A stretch of 64,000 nt of DNA from Lantana camara. Its lineage: Eukaryota; Streptophyta; Magnoliopsida; Lamiales; Verbenaceae. Every line of letters starts with the position of its first letter. The stretch's first letter is position 1. Below are positions 1-10,326 of the stretch, piece by piece. The DNA lies in the NCBI GenBank assembly GCA_037501455.1, contig CM074858.1, positions 47,923,001-47,987,000 of the forward strand, read 5' to 3'. The position numbers and the translations under genes were made by a program. The notes under the pieces were generated by a model. The model was not told the DNA's origin. It worked only from the letters and a program-made list of their open reading frames with translations, and made no database searches.

Positions 1-3000
1 TCCAAGAACTTCATCACACAGAAGATTCAAGACCCTAAGCTTTTGTGAAGCATCTAAAGTCTCATAATCAGATGCCTTCTGGATAGAATGCACGCCCTGT
101 ACTTCAAGAAAGCCTTGAGATTCAGACAAGCATTTCTTAAGAGTGTCGAACCATGACTTTTCCCAATATGGACTCAGTGTTGCAGAGCTACATAAATATA
201 AAAACAAATTATTCCAGTGGAGGTGATATATCATTTGCCAATTCATAGGTAAAGGACATACTTTTCTCCCTTTTCAGTCTGTAATACAGACAGCAAATGA
301 ATATGAAACTGGACAGTCGGAGAAATTTTTCCTCGGCGAGCAGGTCGCCCCTGAAATAAGTCTTTAAGAACATATTCTGCTTGCCCTTTTCTCACCTCAA
401 GGATCTGTAGAGTGTAGATCATTAGCCAAAAGCACAAGTCAAAAGATGAGAAAAAATAAAAGATAAGCCTTTGGCAGCAGGTTTCAGATCATGAACATCA
501 TTATGTCTATGTAGGAACTATACGAATTAAACTTTGTTGATTAAAATAATCAGAGTGCTAATTACCAGAAGTGAAACAGACAGTAGAGAAACTACTATGG
601 GCATGAAAAATCAGTTGATTGGTAAATATTTGAGCTAGAAAAAAGCAGATACAGTAACACGGAAGCATTGGGAATAACTGAGTTAGGCTTAATCAAAAAT
701 GACGAGTAACATAGAGAAATGCTACACTAACCCAATCAAGAGAATTCACAAACTAGGATAATGTAGAAACAGGGAAAACATATAACTATACCTGCAGAAA
801 TAGTGCAATTTTGGCTTAAAAAGGAATTTTAACCAAAAGAGAGACGCATCATGTTGATTGAAGTGGACACACTACCATGGACACTAGTGAGATAATAGGT
901 TAAAAGCCAATAGAAGGTTCTAACTATCTCGAACAAAGGCAAACAAAATGATCATTTGCAACTACTATTTAAAGATCACTCACCTTTCCAAAAACAGAAC
1001 AGAATTCTAAGAATTGCAAGGTGTTGCCAACATCTTCTACTTGTACATCAATTCCTGCCACACTTGTCAGCTCTGTTCCCACAGGAAATGAAATTTTTGT
1101 GTAAAAAGAAGCATCTTGGTCCTTTAAATAATCTTCTTCTTTTCTGGTATCATCTTTAAAGTTTGCTACTGAGTTCTTTTTCGTAGCAGGGATTGTACAA
1201 TTGGCATTTTCTTCAAGATCGACTTCACTATTGAGCTTTGCCTGTTGGTTGGACATTTTATTACAAGATTTGAACTTTCTGGGACTAGTTCTCTTTGCTA
1301 CAGTGAGATCCTCCTTGCTGACATTACCATCCTTCTCTAACCCACCCTTCCTTGGCTTTTTAGGTTTCTTCTCATCTCCACCGACACTAATCTCATTACC
1401 ATTTTTTTCATTGTTCACTTCACACACCCTGTCGCGTTTCATTTTCTTCAGCTTCTTCTCACAGCCATGTGAACCAGTCTCATTAGATAAAATATCAGCA
1501 TTCATATTATAGTTATGGCTGTCATCAGGACCTTCTGGCTTTCTTGTTTTCTTAGCAACGCCCTCCTTATCTTTTGAAGAGTTATAATTGTCTAAATTGC
1601 CATTGGGCACTCTCTTGACTTTCTTGGAACTCTTGTCAATAGACTTGGGTAAATTTCCATCAACTTTTCCATCAAACAAGTTTTCCTTCCCATTCTTTCT
1701 GGGTGAAACAACTGTCTGGCAATTTCAGAACAGACGATAAGATCAAAAACACATGAAGCTGATTTTAAAAATAACTACTATTATGATAATGCCTGCATCC
1801 CCATAGAAAACATGAACCATCAAACTACCTTCTTATGTTACTTACCTTTTTCAGAGAAGCAGACATGTCCCCTTTGAGCAGCATCTCAGAAACAGATGAA
1901 AAACCAGTTGCCTTGGCTGTATTGATAAGGATGCCTGTGGGCTGATGACCTTGTTTCTTCCTGAATGATGATGCTCAATTATGAGACCAGGAAGATAGTT
2001 GTACACAGGTAACAATAAGTCAGGATACTCACATGCAAACACTGCAGTTGCAAATGCCTCTGCACTTCGGGCAACTCCATTCCCCTAAAGCAGCTACTTC
2101 ATTTGCATTCTCTCCATATCTGATTTGGAAAAAATGATACAGTAAGAACTTGAAATTGTTTAAACAGCTTAGCATGGTAAACAGAACACCACTATAACCT
2201 GTTCAAGAGGCATCTATGGCATAGCTTAATGGCACATGGTCTATTATTCCTCTGATTCTTGCAAGCTGCCATAAAATCTGTGGTTTTTTGTCGACACTTC
2301 AAAAACATTGTTATGGTGTGAGGACAAAGTGAAACCATATAAATGACTTGATCTATACAGTAAAACAATGACAAACGTTCTCCAAAGATATGCATACATG
2401 ATGACATCATGGGAGGGAGGGAGGGAGAAATTTTAAGAACCAATTATAAATAAAACATATGCATTAGTTTCTTTAGTTTTCACGGGTCATCATGGAACAA
2501 TCACTGCACTTGTGAGTATCAACCACCTAATTCACCACCAATCCACAATTGTTTTACACTTAGGTTAGCTTAAGACAAAAGCAAATCTCACAGTTCACTG
2601 TTCAGTAAAACCAACCAAGTCAAGCAAAAAAATAAGATCAAACAAATCATTATGGTTCAAGACCAATTTTTGGTTTCACTTTAATATTCTATTTTGGTTG
2701 ATAGAACAATACAGCAAACTGATTATTGCTGGCATACACCCTGCATTAAGTATAACAAAATCTGTATCCCAAAGGGCGTATAATTGTCGTTTAAAAAGTT
2801 GAATATTCATAGATTAGTAATTTTATTTTGTACTTATGTTCACTATAACAAACATGAAACAGAATCAAACTGAACTAGTCAAGCTATTTAACTATTCAGC
2901 AGTCAGTACAGCAAAATTTGACCTATGATTAATTGGAAATCCAGTAAACTAATGTGAAACTGCATGCATGTCTTCAAAAGTACACTCAAGATTTAAGAAT

Positions 3001-3457
3001 CGAGGTGGGCCATCACGCTTACTGGAAAAAATAACTCACTCCCCAGAAATTTTTTCTAGTTTAACTTGCCATGTTTCGATGTTTTCAGCCCTCCGATTTT
3101 CCTAATTGCCTAATGCAGTATATTAGTCTAATAAAAACCAATTCCAACCACTTGTGCTCCACTACCAATCTAAACATGTATTATAAACACCAAAGACTGT
3201 TACACCGAGCATTTGGGGTTGCAACAAAGAAAACATGAATAACTCACAGAATCCACAACGGAAACTAACATATCATAAATGGAAATCACTAACAGAAACA
3301 CAAAAAGAGCGTTTCGTAACCTTCGTCAAATGAACCCAAGTACCTGATGACAAGTTTTTCCATTGGCTGAATCGAAAACCCGGCCACCGACAACCCGGAT
3401 TCCAGGCTTTGCAGGTGACGAACGAACAGCACTTCCTCCAGATGGGTCGACCGCCAT
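1..3457 (-). CDS. CDCA7-like zf-4CXXC_R1 zinc-finger protein, 5' part (7 exons, 3' end outside window)
   Basis: I read seven exons on the minus strand: 3344-3457, 2199-2296, 2033-2119, 1846-1960, 984-1715, 262-404 and 1-187. All junctions follow GT-AG and the phases agree, giving 492 codons without a stop. The ATG is at 3457-3455. Residues 36-99 carry 11 cysteines and exactly four CXXC pairs: CHQC (36-39), CHRC (64-67), CPKC (87-90) and CSVC (96-99). This is the signature of zf-4CXXC_R1 (PF10497), shared with CDCA7 and with plant 'monoamine-oxidase A repressor R1-like' proteins. After it come GHQPTGIL and a lysine-rich, probably disordered region (about 139-340) with several basic clusters (KKVKR, KKLKKMKR) that could be nuclear localisation signals. 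The last ~150 residues (TVAGID-like, LQFLEFCSVFGK, RVLNLLCDEVLG) resemble the DDT/WHIM-like region of the plant group that includes At5g38690. A nuclear, DNA- or chromatin-binding role is inferred from the family. Exon 2 has weak sites (donor GTTATA, acceptor TTGAAG) and should be checked with cDNA. Confidence 0.88.
2297..3343 (-). other. Intron 1 of the zf-4CXXC_R1 gene
   Basis: This 1,047-bp AT-rich interval separates the start exon, which ends at CHQ, from the exon resuming at CRQK. The split falls inside the first CXXC pair. The donor is CAG|GTACTT and the acceptor is TTGAAG|TGT. I see no ORF, RNA gene or repeat in it apart from ordinary A/T runs. Confidence 0.75.
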
Positions 3458-4173
3458 TATTATCGGAGATTTCGAAATTTCAGGAATGGGTCACCGTTTA
3501 TTCCTTTCCTTTTCTTTTGCTTTAGGAGGTGGATTCAATGTCGGTTTCCAGACAATCTTTAAATGTTCGAATTCGGGCCAACAAACAACAACGCTCCAGT
3601 TGTTTCGGATTTGATGATTCAAAATTTTGGTGGGACTGAGATTTTCAGAGGTGTGGAATTAGGGCGCCAAGCTGAGATTTTCAGAGATGTGGAATTAGGG
3701 CGCCAATCTGAAATTTCACCATTGTTTCCGAAGATCCATTTCCCGCCAGTGAAGTCGCCGTTTTTCCTTGGAGAATTTAAAGTTTTGCACTCTGTGCTGC
3801 AATGTAAATGACTAAAATGGCACTTCAATCCCTAATTTCGTCGTTTATATTTCATCCCCCACTTTTTTGTTCACCTCTACGTTTTGGCCCATAATAAATG
3901 AATAAAAGTTTAGGTTTTCTTTAAAAAATTCTTGTTTGAGTTTGGTGTGGGCAGGTCCTCTTTTTTTTTTTTTTTAATTCCAAGAAATAACTGCTAACTC
4001 TGATAAATCTTTTAGCTAAAACAAATGTCATTATTTTGTTAGAATTAAACCAAAAAAAAAAAAAAGTGATTGCAAGTGTTGGGTGGCTTGGGTCTTTCAA
4101 TAAAAGGGCAGTTTGAAATAATTCTCCAAAAATATTTTTACTTTACTCCTCATAAAATTATACAATATAATAG
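3458..4173. promoter_or_regulatory. Upstream flank and presumed promoter of the zf-4CXXC_R1 gene
   Basis: This is non-coding DNA upstream of the gene's start codon. It holds a 36-bp tandem duplication (3638-3709), a T run near 3960-3976 and an A run near 4052-4064. I could not single out a convincing TATA box. Short ORFs here are translations of the tandem repeat and have no recognisable domain. The transposon nest starts ~940 bp upstream of the ATG, so most of the proximal promoter appears intact. Confidence 0.5.
3638..3709. repeat. 36-bp tandem duplication
   Basis: Two adjacent 36-bp units (3638-3673 and 3674-3709) both read GAGATTTTCAGAG...GGCGCCAA and differ at about two bases. They lie 180-250 bp upstream of the zf-4CXXC_R1 start codon, in its promoter or 5' UTR. 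Each unit contains the palindrome GGCGCC. Confidence 0.85.
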
Positions 4174-4380
4174 TAGGGGTGTCAAATCTTAACCCGACCC
4201 ACCCGCCTAAATATCAGGTTCGGATTGGGGGGTTTTCGGATCGGGTTGAAATCAAATCGGACCCGAAATGGACCCGAAGAAGAGAAGGCAGGTTCGGGTT
4301 GACCCAGGTCAACCCGAAGAATTATGCGGGTGACCTAATAACCCGAACCCACCAGACCTAACCCGACCCGAAAATTATAA
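4174..4380. repeat. Degenerate AACCCGA-rich interspersed repeat, possibly a MITE fragment
   Basis: The stretch starts TAGGGGTGTCAAA and is filled with irregular AACCCGA, GGTTCGGG and GACCCGAA words on both strands. Repeats of this type are common in plants and are often the interior of hAT-like MITEs that begin TAGGGGTG. I found no matching terminal inverted repeat before the LTR fragment at 4397, so the class is uncertain. Confidence 0.4.
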
Positions 4381-4396
4381 AATTTTATATTTAATA

Positions 4397-4714
4397 TGTA
4401 GCACCCCGCACGTGAGGCACCACATCCCCCGCACTATGGATCAACACAAGTAACGAAATGGGAAGTCCGCACCCGTATCAAACCATAGCGAACGGGAGAC
4501 AAACAGAACAACCCTCCTAAGGTAGGCGGAACTTAGACCCTGTAAATATAACCAACCAACAAAACATAATGCAGTGGAAAATTAAAACCAAACACATGCA
4601 TTGGCCACGGGCCTGAAGAAATTAAACACACGAACCACAAGCAGAGTTGGGCTCCTCAGGCCTCTTTTTAACTCATAACAAAGCCCGGCAAGGGTAATTC
4701 AACAACAAATACAT
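4397..4714 (-). mobile_element. A-type LTR fragment (3' terminal 318 bp)
   Basis: Read on the minus strand, this ends in GTGCGGGGTGCTACA and is clearly related to the last ~320 bp of the LTRs of elements A and D. Shared words include GGCCTGA.GAGCCCAA, GGGTCTAAGTTCCGCCTA and GATACGGGTGCGGA. It stops abruptly at the TRIM LTR that starts at 4715. The sequence beyond that TRIM belongs to a different LTR (element O), so this is an orphan LTR end marking a rearrangement breakpoint. Confidence 0.85.
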
Positions 4715-4915
4715 TGTAACAGCCCGAAAATCCGTCTGTCGATATTGTCCGCTTTGGTAGGCTAAGCGACACCACCCTCACGGTTTTGTTCCCCCCAATG
4801 GCTAAGATCACCATCCGGGAAAAGGTCTCAACAAGAGAAAGGAATCCACCCCCTTATAAAGGAGGCTTTGTTCCCCTCTCCAACCGATGTGGGACAAGCA
4901 CCTTAGGCTATTACA
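4715..4915 (-). mobile_element. Solo LTR of a TRIM (miniature LTR retrotransposon)
   Basis: These 201 bp have termini TGTAACAGCC...GGCTATTACA and are the reverse complement of each 201-bp LTR of the TRIM at 38345-38815, with only a few mismatches. The flanks do not form a target duplication (TACAT left, TTCAA right) and come from two different LTR families. It therefore sits on a recombination junction and is not a simple insertion. Confidence 0.88.
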
Positions 4916-4951
4916 TTCAAGCCATAAAACAATCAAAAGCATCAAGAATTT
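4916..4951 (-). mobile_element. Element O 3' LTR, 36-bp piece left of element A
   Basis: The 36 bp match 37451-37500 of element O's other LTR (GCCATAAAACAATC, AAAGCATCAAGAAT). They continue across element A at 30592, since the 5-bp sequence AATTT is repeated at 4947-4951 and 30587-30591. This piece and 30592-31513 are therefore one LTR split by the insertion of A. Confidence 0.8.
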
Positions 4952-6582
4952 AGTAACGCCCCGGTTTTTCAATTTTATTAATATGTCTTATTTGCTTCTA
5001 AATTGTGCAATTAAATTATTTAATTATGTGATTAATTGTTTTTACGCGTTTCATATTTAATTTTATTATAAATTGTTATTATTTTATTTTATCATATTAT
5101 ATTTTAATTCAATATTATTTAAAAACTAATTCGTATTTTAAGTATGAATATAAATATATATATATATATTTCTTTAATTATTGTTAATTCAATGGTTAAT
5201 GTTAATTATGTTGCTAATTATGTATTATGTTAATTAATCATGCTTTAATTAATTAATTAGTGACTTTAATTATGCTTATAAATTAATTTGATTTATTTAA
5301 TTAAAATACTTATGCATGAATTTTAATGTATATATATGCATGAATTGCGCATGCTGTTCATTTTGTGTTTCGTTCTTATATGAAATGATATCGAATTGCC
5401 ACGAATTTGTAGTATGTCGTAAATATATGTGTCATGAACATGCTTTTATGCTCGGTTTATGTTTTCGAATTCATTTGATATGTTAACGAATTTAATTTGT
5501 TTCGAGGAACCAAAACGGGGGCTAACGAGCACTTAGCGTACCCTTGGTTCCGAATTTAATATCTTGAGCTCGGGAACTCGGATTCGAGTTCCGTCAACTC
5601 CGCTGAACTCGTAATGAAAATTCGAGTTTAGTAAACTTAGCCTTATATTTTTCCTAAGTCATTTGAACCTCCGAAATTCAATCGAAAAACGAGGCGCCGA
5701 CCAAAATGACCTTGTTGCACTAAAATGACCATATCTTGCTCAAACCTTGACCAAATTAACTATGGTTGGATGCTATGGAACCCTAACTCAACCCTCTATT
5801 CATCCATTAACCCCCCAAACCGAGATAACCCTCCCCATCTACTGAAAATATCTCAAACATTTTCTGCTTCCCAGTCTCTCCCGTAACTCAAGCTTTGCCA
5901 TGAGATTCAAGCTCAAATCTCCTTCCAAACCTCCATTAATCTACAAGGTAAGCTTGGATATGTTATGTACATACTATATGAGTCATTTTCATCCTTTCAT
6001 TCCCGAATTTGAGCATGAATTCATGATTTCTGGGCTGGTTTTCCAAAATGGAGTAATTTTGGGCATTTCTTGATCTCCTTCGATTTTTCATGGTTTTGAT
6101 TGATTCCAAGCTTGAGATTGATTGTTTTGACATCCTTATATCATTTATGGTCATTGATTTCATGGTGGTTGAGATATTAACGAGTTTTCATTTATGACAC
6201 TTTGAGAAATTTACATGAAGGTCACGTATGACTGCTATACTCGGTTGAACTCTTCTTGGAACTGAGATATATGTTGAAATTGTGTTTCTTGGATGAGTAT
6301 TTGTTAGCCTAAACTGATATGAATGTGTGGAGTGAAGAGAATCCCTCATGCCCTGTTTTCCCGTGACTTGTTGCTCTGTTTTTAGCTTGTATTGTTGCTG
6401 TCACAGCTGCTACGTTTCTCCATGCTTTTGTTGTCCACTTTCATGAGTTTGTGGGTTGTGTTGTAGCTGAGTTCTTGCAGCGTTTCAGGCCTTATTTGGT
6501 TGCCTTTCTTGCTTGCATTTCATGCTGGAGTTACTGCCCTTTTTCTGCGCCTTTTACTGTCAAAAAACAGGGGCTGCTGCTG

Positions 6583-6711
6583 CAGAGAGACACGGGTGTG
6601 TCTCTCTTGGCCTTTCCAGCGGGAACGGGGGTGCGAACTGGCCAGGACTTGCTGTACCGAGACACGGGGGTGTCTCGGTCTGGGCTTGGGAGGTGACACG
6701 GGGGGTGTCAC
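6583..6711 (+). promoter_or_regulatory. Cluster of three perfect GC hairpins in the element A 5' LTR
   Basis: Hairpin 1 (6583-6606) pairs AGAGAGACAC with GTGTCTCTCT around GGGT. Hairpin 2 (6655-6678) pairs ACCGAGACAC with GTGTCTCGGT around GGGG. Hairpin 3 (6691-6711) pairs GGTGACAC with GTGTCACC around GGGGG. The inner ACAC/GTGT is constant, while the outer stem differs between hairpins with both arms changed together. The same cluster is at 28030-28157 in the 3' LTR. A role as structured RNA is inferred. Confidence 0.8.
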
Positions 6712-8654
6712 CCCGTTTTTCCTGACTCTTTGCTTGCGTTTTCTTTTCCCTGTTTGCTTGTTGGTTTAGCTGTTGTCGCTGTTCTTCTTGCGCAGGGGTG
6801 CTGTGTGAATTTTGTGCAGATTGGTGAAGAAGATGCATGCATGGGTGTTCTATATATGAATGTATTATGTGTGTGTGTGATTGCTATTTATGCATGGCTG
6901 TGTACGTGTGAGTGTGTATATATATATACATATATTTAGTAATTGTGTGCATAGATTTCATTTTAATTGCATGCATGTATATATTTTATATTATATATAT
7001 ATTTGTGTGTGTACGTGCATGCATGGGTAGTATTACATATGTAGAATATATGTATTAATTATGTTGATACATATATTAGGCATGCATGATTATATATATA
7101 TGTATTAGTTATATTAATTGTGAATTATGCATGCATGTATGAGTACGTGTATATAAATATATATATATATTTATTATATGTATTATGTGTTATTATAACT
7201 GTTATATATTTAATATATTACATATGTTTATTATATGGTATAATTATTATATATTTTGGATATTATTTGATTTAATTCAATTGTTGATTTTAATTGATTT
7301 CTATTTCGCGTATTTATTCTACCGACTATTGATTGAACGTTTTATTTATTTTATTCCTAAATGTGAATTTGAATATTATGTGTTATGATTATTGAATGAA
7401 TTCTTAGATTAATTAATCACTATTTCCCGTATTTAATTTACCGATTATTGGTTGAACGTTTGAACTATCTTATTTCTTATTGTAAATATGAATATTATTT
7501 GTTATGATTATTAAATGAATTCTCAGATTTAATTGATATGAACTATGAATTTATGAATTTATGAAATTGAATGAAATGAACGAACGAATGATTGGTTTAT
7601 ATGTTTTAAATTCCTTAATAGTGCACATGAACATTTTCATGACTGAATACGATCTTTTATGCATTCATATCATGATCATTACATTGCCGAGCGTCCTATT
7701 TGGTTCATTTGGAGTCTCGAGTCTCACGAACACGTCATATTGTCTTTTGTACAGTTTATCTCCAGGGTGGAGAGATCTTGATCGTTCGGGCACTTGGTAC
7801 TCGTATCCTTGTATCGTCACTGTTCAGGTGAGGGTGTTTTCGTTCTAGTTACGTATGAAATCCTACAACCCTTATGTGATAAGCTTTGGCCAAAACCTTA
7901 TGGTTTATATATGTACTTTCAAAGTTAAGTTATCGAGTAAATGTTGATCGAGTAAACCCCTTTTTAAATGATTTATAAATTATGTTATGTACTTATGAAT
8001 TGGAATGTTTGGCGAGACACATTTATGATTTATGATTGTACGGGCCCCGGGACTTAGTATATGTGGCTAACCGAGAAAGCAAGGGCTGACGGAGATCCCA
8101 TATACTAGTTCCAACTTATGTACGGTGATACCGGCCCTCGCTAGGAGGTTTAGCGGGGAATGGGAGCTGAGTGCCCTTGGGGGAGTCATGAAACCCCATT
8201 GGCCTATGTATGAGGTGGTCGGGTCTTGCTAACCCTTCCACCACCCGGAGGAAGAAGGTTGGAACTCGATTTATGATTTATGATTATGTTATATTATGAT
8301 TGTTATGCACCGTGCGGGAAAGCCGGGACACGGATTGCCCAAACGAATATGCTTATGTTATGATATATGGTCTGTGTGTACTATGATATACTGCATGATC
8401 GCCTAATCAACATATTAATGATATTTGTCGTACACGGTCGGAGTTTGGTTGGAGGTTGTGCACGCTCACTCGCCGAGCCTTATGTTTATATATGATTTAT
8501 GAATGTAATGAAATAATATGATTAGTCGTAAAATTCGAGTATTGCTTGGTCATTCTCTTGCCCTTTTTGAGAACTAACTTTAAATAAAACCTTTACCCGG
8601 AATTTATGACTTGCATGTGTATGTTTCTTATATTTACGTATTGCTCCTGCTCAC

Positions 8655-8673
8655 TCAGTCTTCTAGAGACTGA
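8655..8673 (+). promoter_or_regulatory. CAGTC/GACTG hairpin in the element A 5' LTR
   Basis: TCAGTCT and AGACTGA form a perfect 7-bp stem around TCTAG, 452 bp from the LTR 3' end. The equivalent in the 3' LTR is 30116-30134. A hairpin with the same core and a different loop is at a similar distance from the LTR end in the solo LTR and in D, O, C, B and E. Confidence 0.75.
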
Positions 8674-9125
8674 CCCTCTCCCTCCCCAACACTTTAGCAT
8701 GCAAGTTTGGCTTGGAGTCTCGAGCTAGGCGGAGTTATGTTGAGTTTGAGTCGGTCAAGTTAAGTTAGAAGCGTCTCTGCATTCACCTTATGCATTTATG
8801 TTGTGATTGATTCGACATTGTAAGATCATGGAATTGCTTCTTGTATAATTGCTATTGAATTGATTTTATTGGGCTTTGTTTTTGAGATTAAAAGAGGCCT
8901 GAAGAGCCCAAGTCTGCTTATGGTTGTATGTGTGAGTAAATTCCTTCGAGGCACTATATTTTGTTGATTGGTTGTTGTTGCAGGGTCTAAGTTCCGCCTA
9001 GCTTAGGAGGGTTTTATGTTTGTCTCCCGTTCGCTATGGTTTGATACGGGTGCGGATTTACCATTTCGTTACTCGTGTTGAGCCATAGTGCGGGGGATGT
9101 GGTGCCTCCCGTGCGGGGTGCTACA

Positions 9126-10326
9126 TCCTTAAGTGGTATCAGAGCCCGGTTGCAAAACCGGTGTTCTCGAGTCGTGTTGGAGTCAGTCTAAGTCGTTCGG
9201 CATAGGGACTACGTGATATTGTGTGCTTTGCAACGATCTTGAATATGGAATTTGGTTTCTCTTAAGAATTTTGTTGAATTACTTGTTGCATCTTATACAG
9301 ATTCTTGTCTTTCGTATCGAATATGTGCCATGAGCATGCACTAATTGCATGCATCTATTCTTGAAATGAGTTATGATTTCCAGGTTATAAAGATGATATC
9401 AAACCACGGCCAAGTTTTATGATCACAACAACCTATTGCAAATTCCTTCGGAGGCATGGAAGATAGGAAGGATGCCCGAGGAGGAATGTGGAGAATGCTA
9501 GCCGTGTGGCTTTATAGACTGAGTTGCAATTAACGGTTAGGATTCAGAAGGGGAGGTTTGACCTTGGCGATGCTATGGCAGAGGAACTTTTGGTAGAATA
9601 GGAATAGGAGTTAATCAAGGGATGGTTGTGACTCAGAAGATCAACTTATGTGAATCCACTACTCGAAGTGCATTAATTGGATTCAACGGGATCTTTCAAC
9701 CTAAGGAATGAAGTGAACAAAGCCTTGAAGATATCTTGGTCCCGGATTTGGAGCATTGAAGAGGTATTAAAAATTAAGAGGAGTAGAGTTAACAGGGGTC
9801 CGATAGGGGTTATGCACCAAGGGTCGACAAAGAAGGACTTCGAACTAAGCCTAATGATTAGAAGTCGGGTTCTAGAAGGCAAGCACTTGGGTAAACACAA
9901 ATAGAGGAAAGGTGGCGATATTGAGAACAGGATTTGAGTTCGCTTTCCAAATCCAAGCTGAATTGTCATGTTGTGAAGTGAATTGGAAGATATGGAGCAA
10001 CAAATGGAAACGGTAAAGAAAAGGAAATCATGTGCTCAAACATAAGCAATTGGAGGTGAGTTGAATTCACAAAGGATAAGTGCGGAATTCTTGATTGAGA
10101 GGACGATTAGGAGTAAAAGCCGAATTTCGAGGAGAGGTGTGGATGCTAACTCTGTGGACGTGGAAGAATTAGGAATCAAGAAGTTTCAATCTCGGATAGT
10201 GGAAGGTACTAGTGATTTACAAAGATTCATGGAAAACTTGAAGACCGTGGGAACGACAAGGAATAATCACCAAGTCAAAGTAACCTCGGGATTGGAGGAA
10301 TGAAGAAAAGCTACTGAGCTAATAAC
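9126..10326 (+). other. Element A internal region, left part; no intact gene
   Basis: This is non-coding sequence after the primer site, collinear with the internal region of D (reverse complement of about 49150-50399). Around 9948-10060 it keeps a decayed coding-like stretch readable as AELSCCEV, followed by DMEQQME in another frame. The same stretch is an open frame in element O (33983-34210). Short ORFs at 9677 and 10061 have no recognisable domain. Confidence 0.7.
9134..9161 (+). other. Element A primer-binding site (tRNA-iMet) and adjacent GCAA-loop hairpin
   Basis: TGGTATCAGAGC (9134-9145) starts 8 bp after the 5' LTR and is the standard plant site complementary to the 3' end of initiator-Met tRNA. 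It is followed directly by CCGGTT-GCAA-AACCGG (9146-9161), a perfect 6-bp stem closed by a GNRA-type tetraloop. Confidence 0.9.

Larger units (their letters stand above)
4952..9125 (+). repeat. Element A 5' LTR (4,174 bp)
   Basis: It runs from AGTAACGCCCC to GTGCTACA. The first base is A where the partner LTR has T. The shared landmarks are an AT-rich U3-like stretch, the GC hairpin cluster at 6583-6711, AT/GT microsatellites at 6900-7180, a GGGCCC-centred island near 8041 and the CAGTC hairpin at 8655-8673. Short ORFs inside it have no recognisable domain. Confidence 0.93.

Noticed and set aside
4174..4380. AACCCGA-rich stretch considered as interstitial telomere repeat
   Set aside because: The plant telomere unit is CCCTAAA. 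The words here are irregular, occur on both strands and mix with GACCCGAA and GGTTCGGG.
6451..6939. Overlapping ORFs in the element A LTR, with copies at 27897-28384
   Set aside because: Many frames are open on both strands over the GC hairpin cluster, and the copies differ by indels. This is LTR sequence and not a gene.
9134..9145. TGGTATCAGAGC words considered as tRNA genes
   Set aside because: Each is only a short match to the 3' end of initiator-Met tRNA next to an LTR end, which is the primer-binding site. No cloverleaf surrounds any of them.
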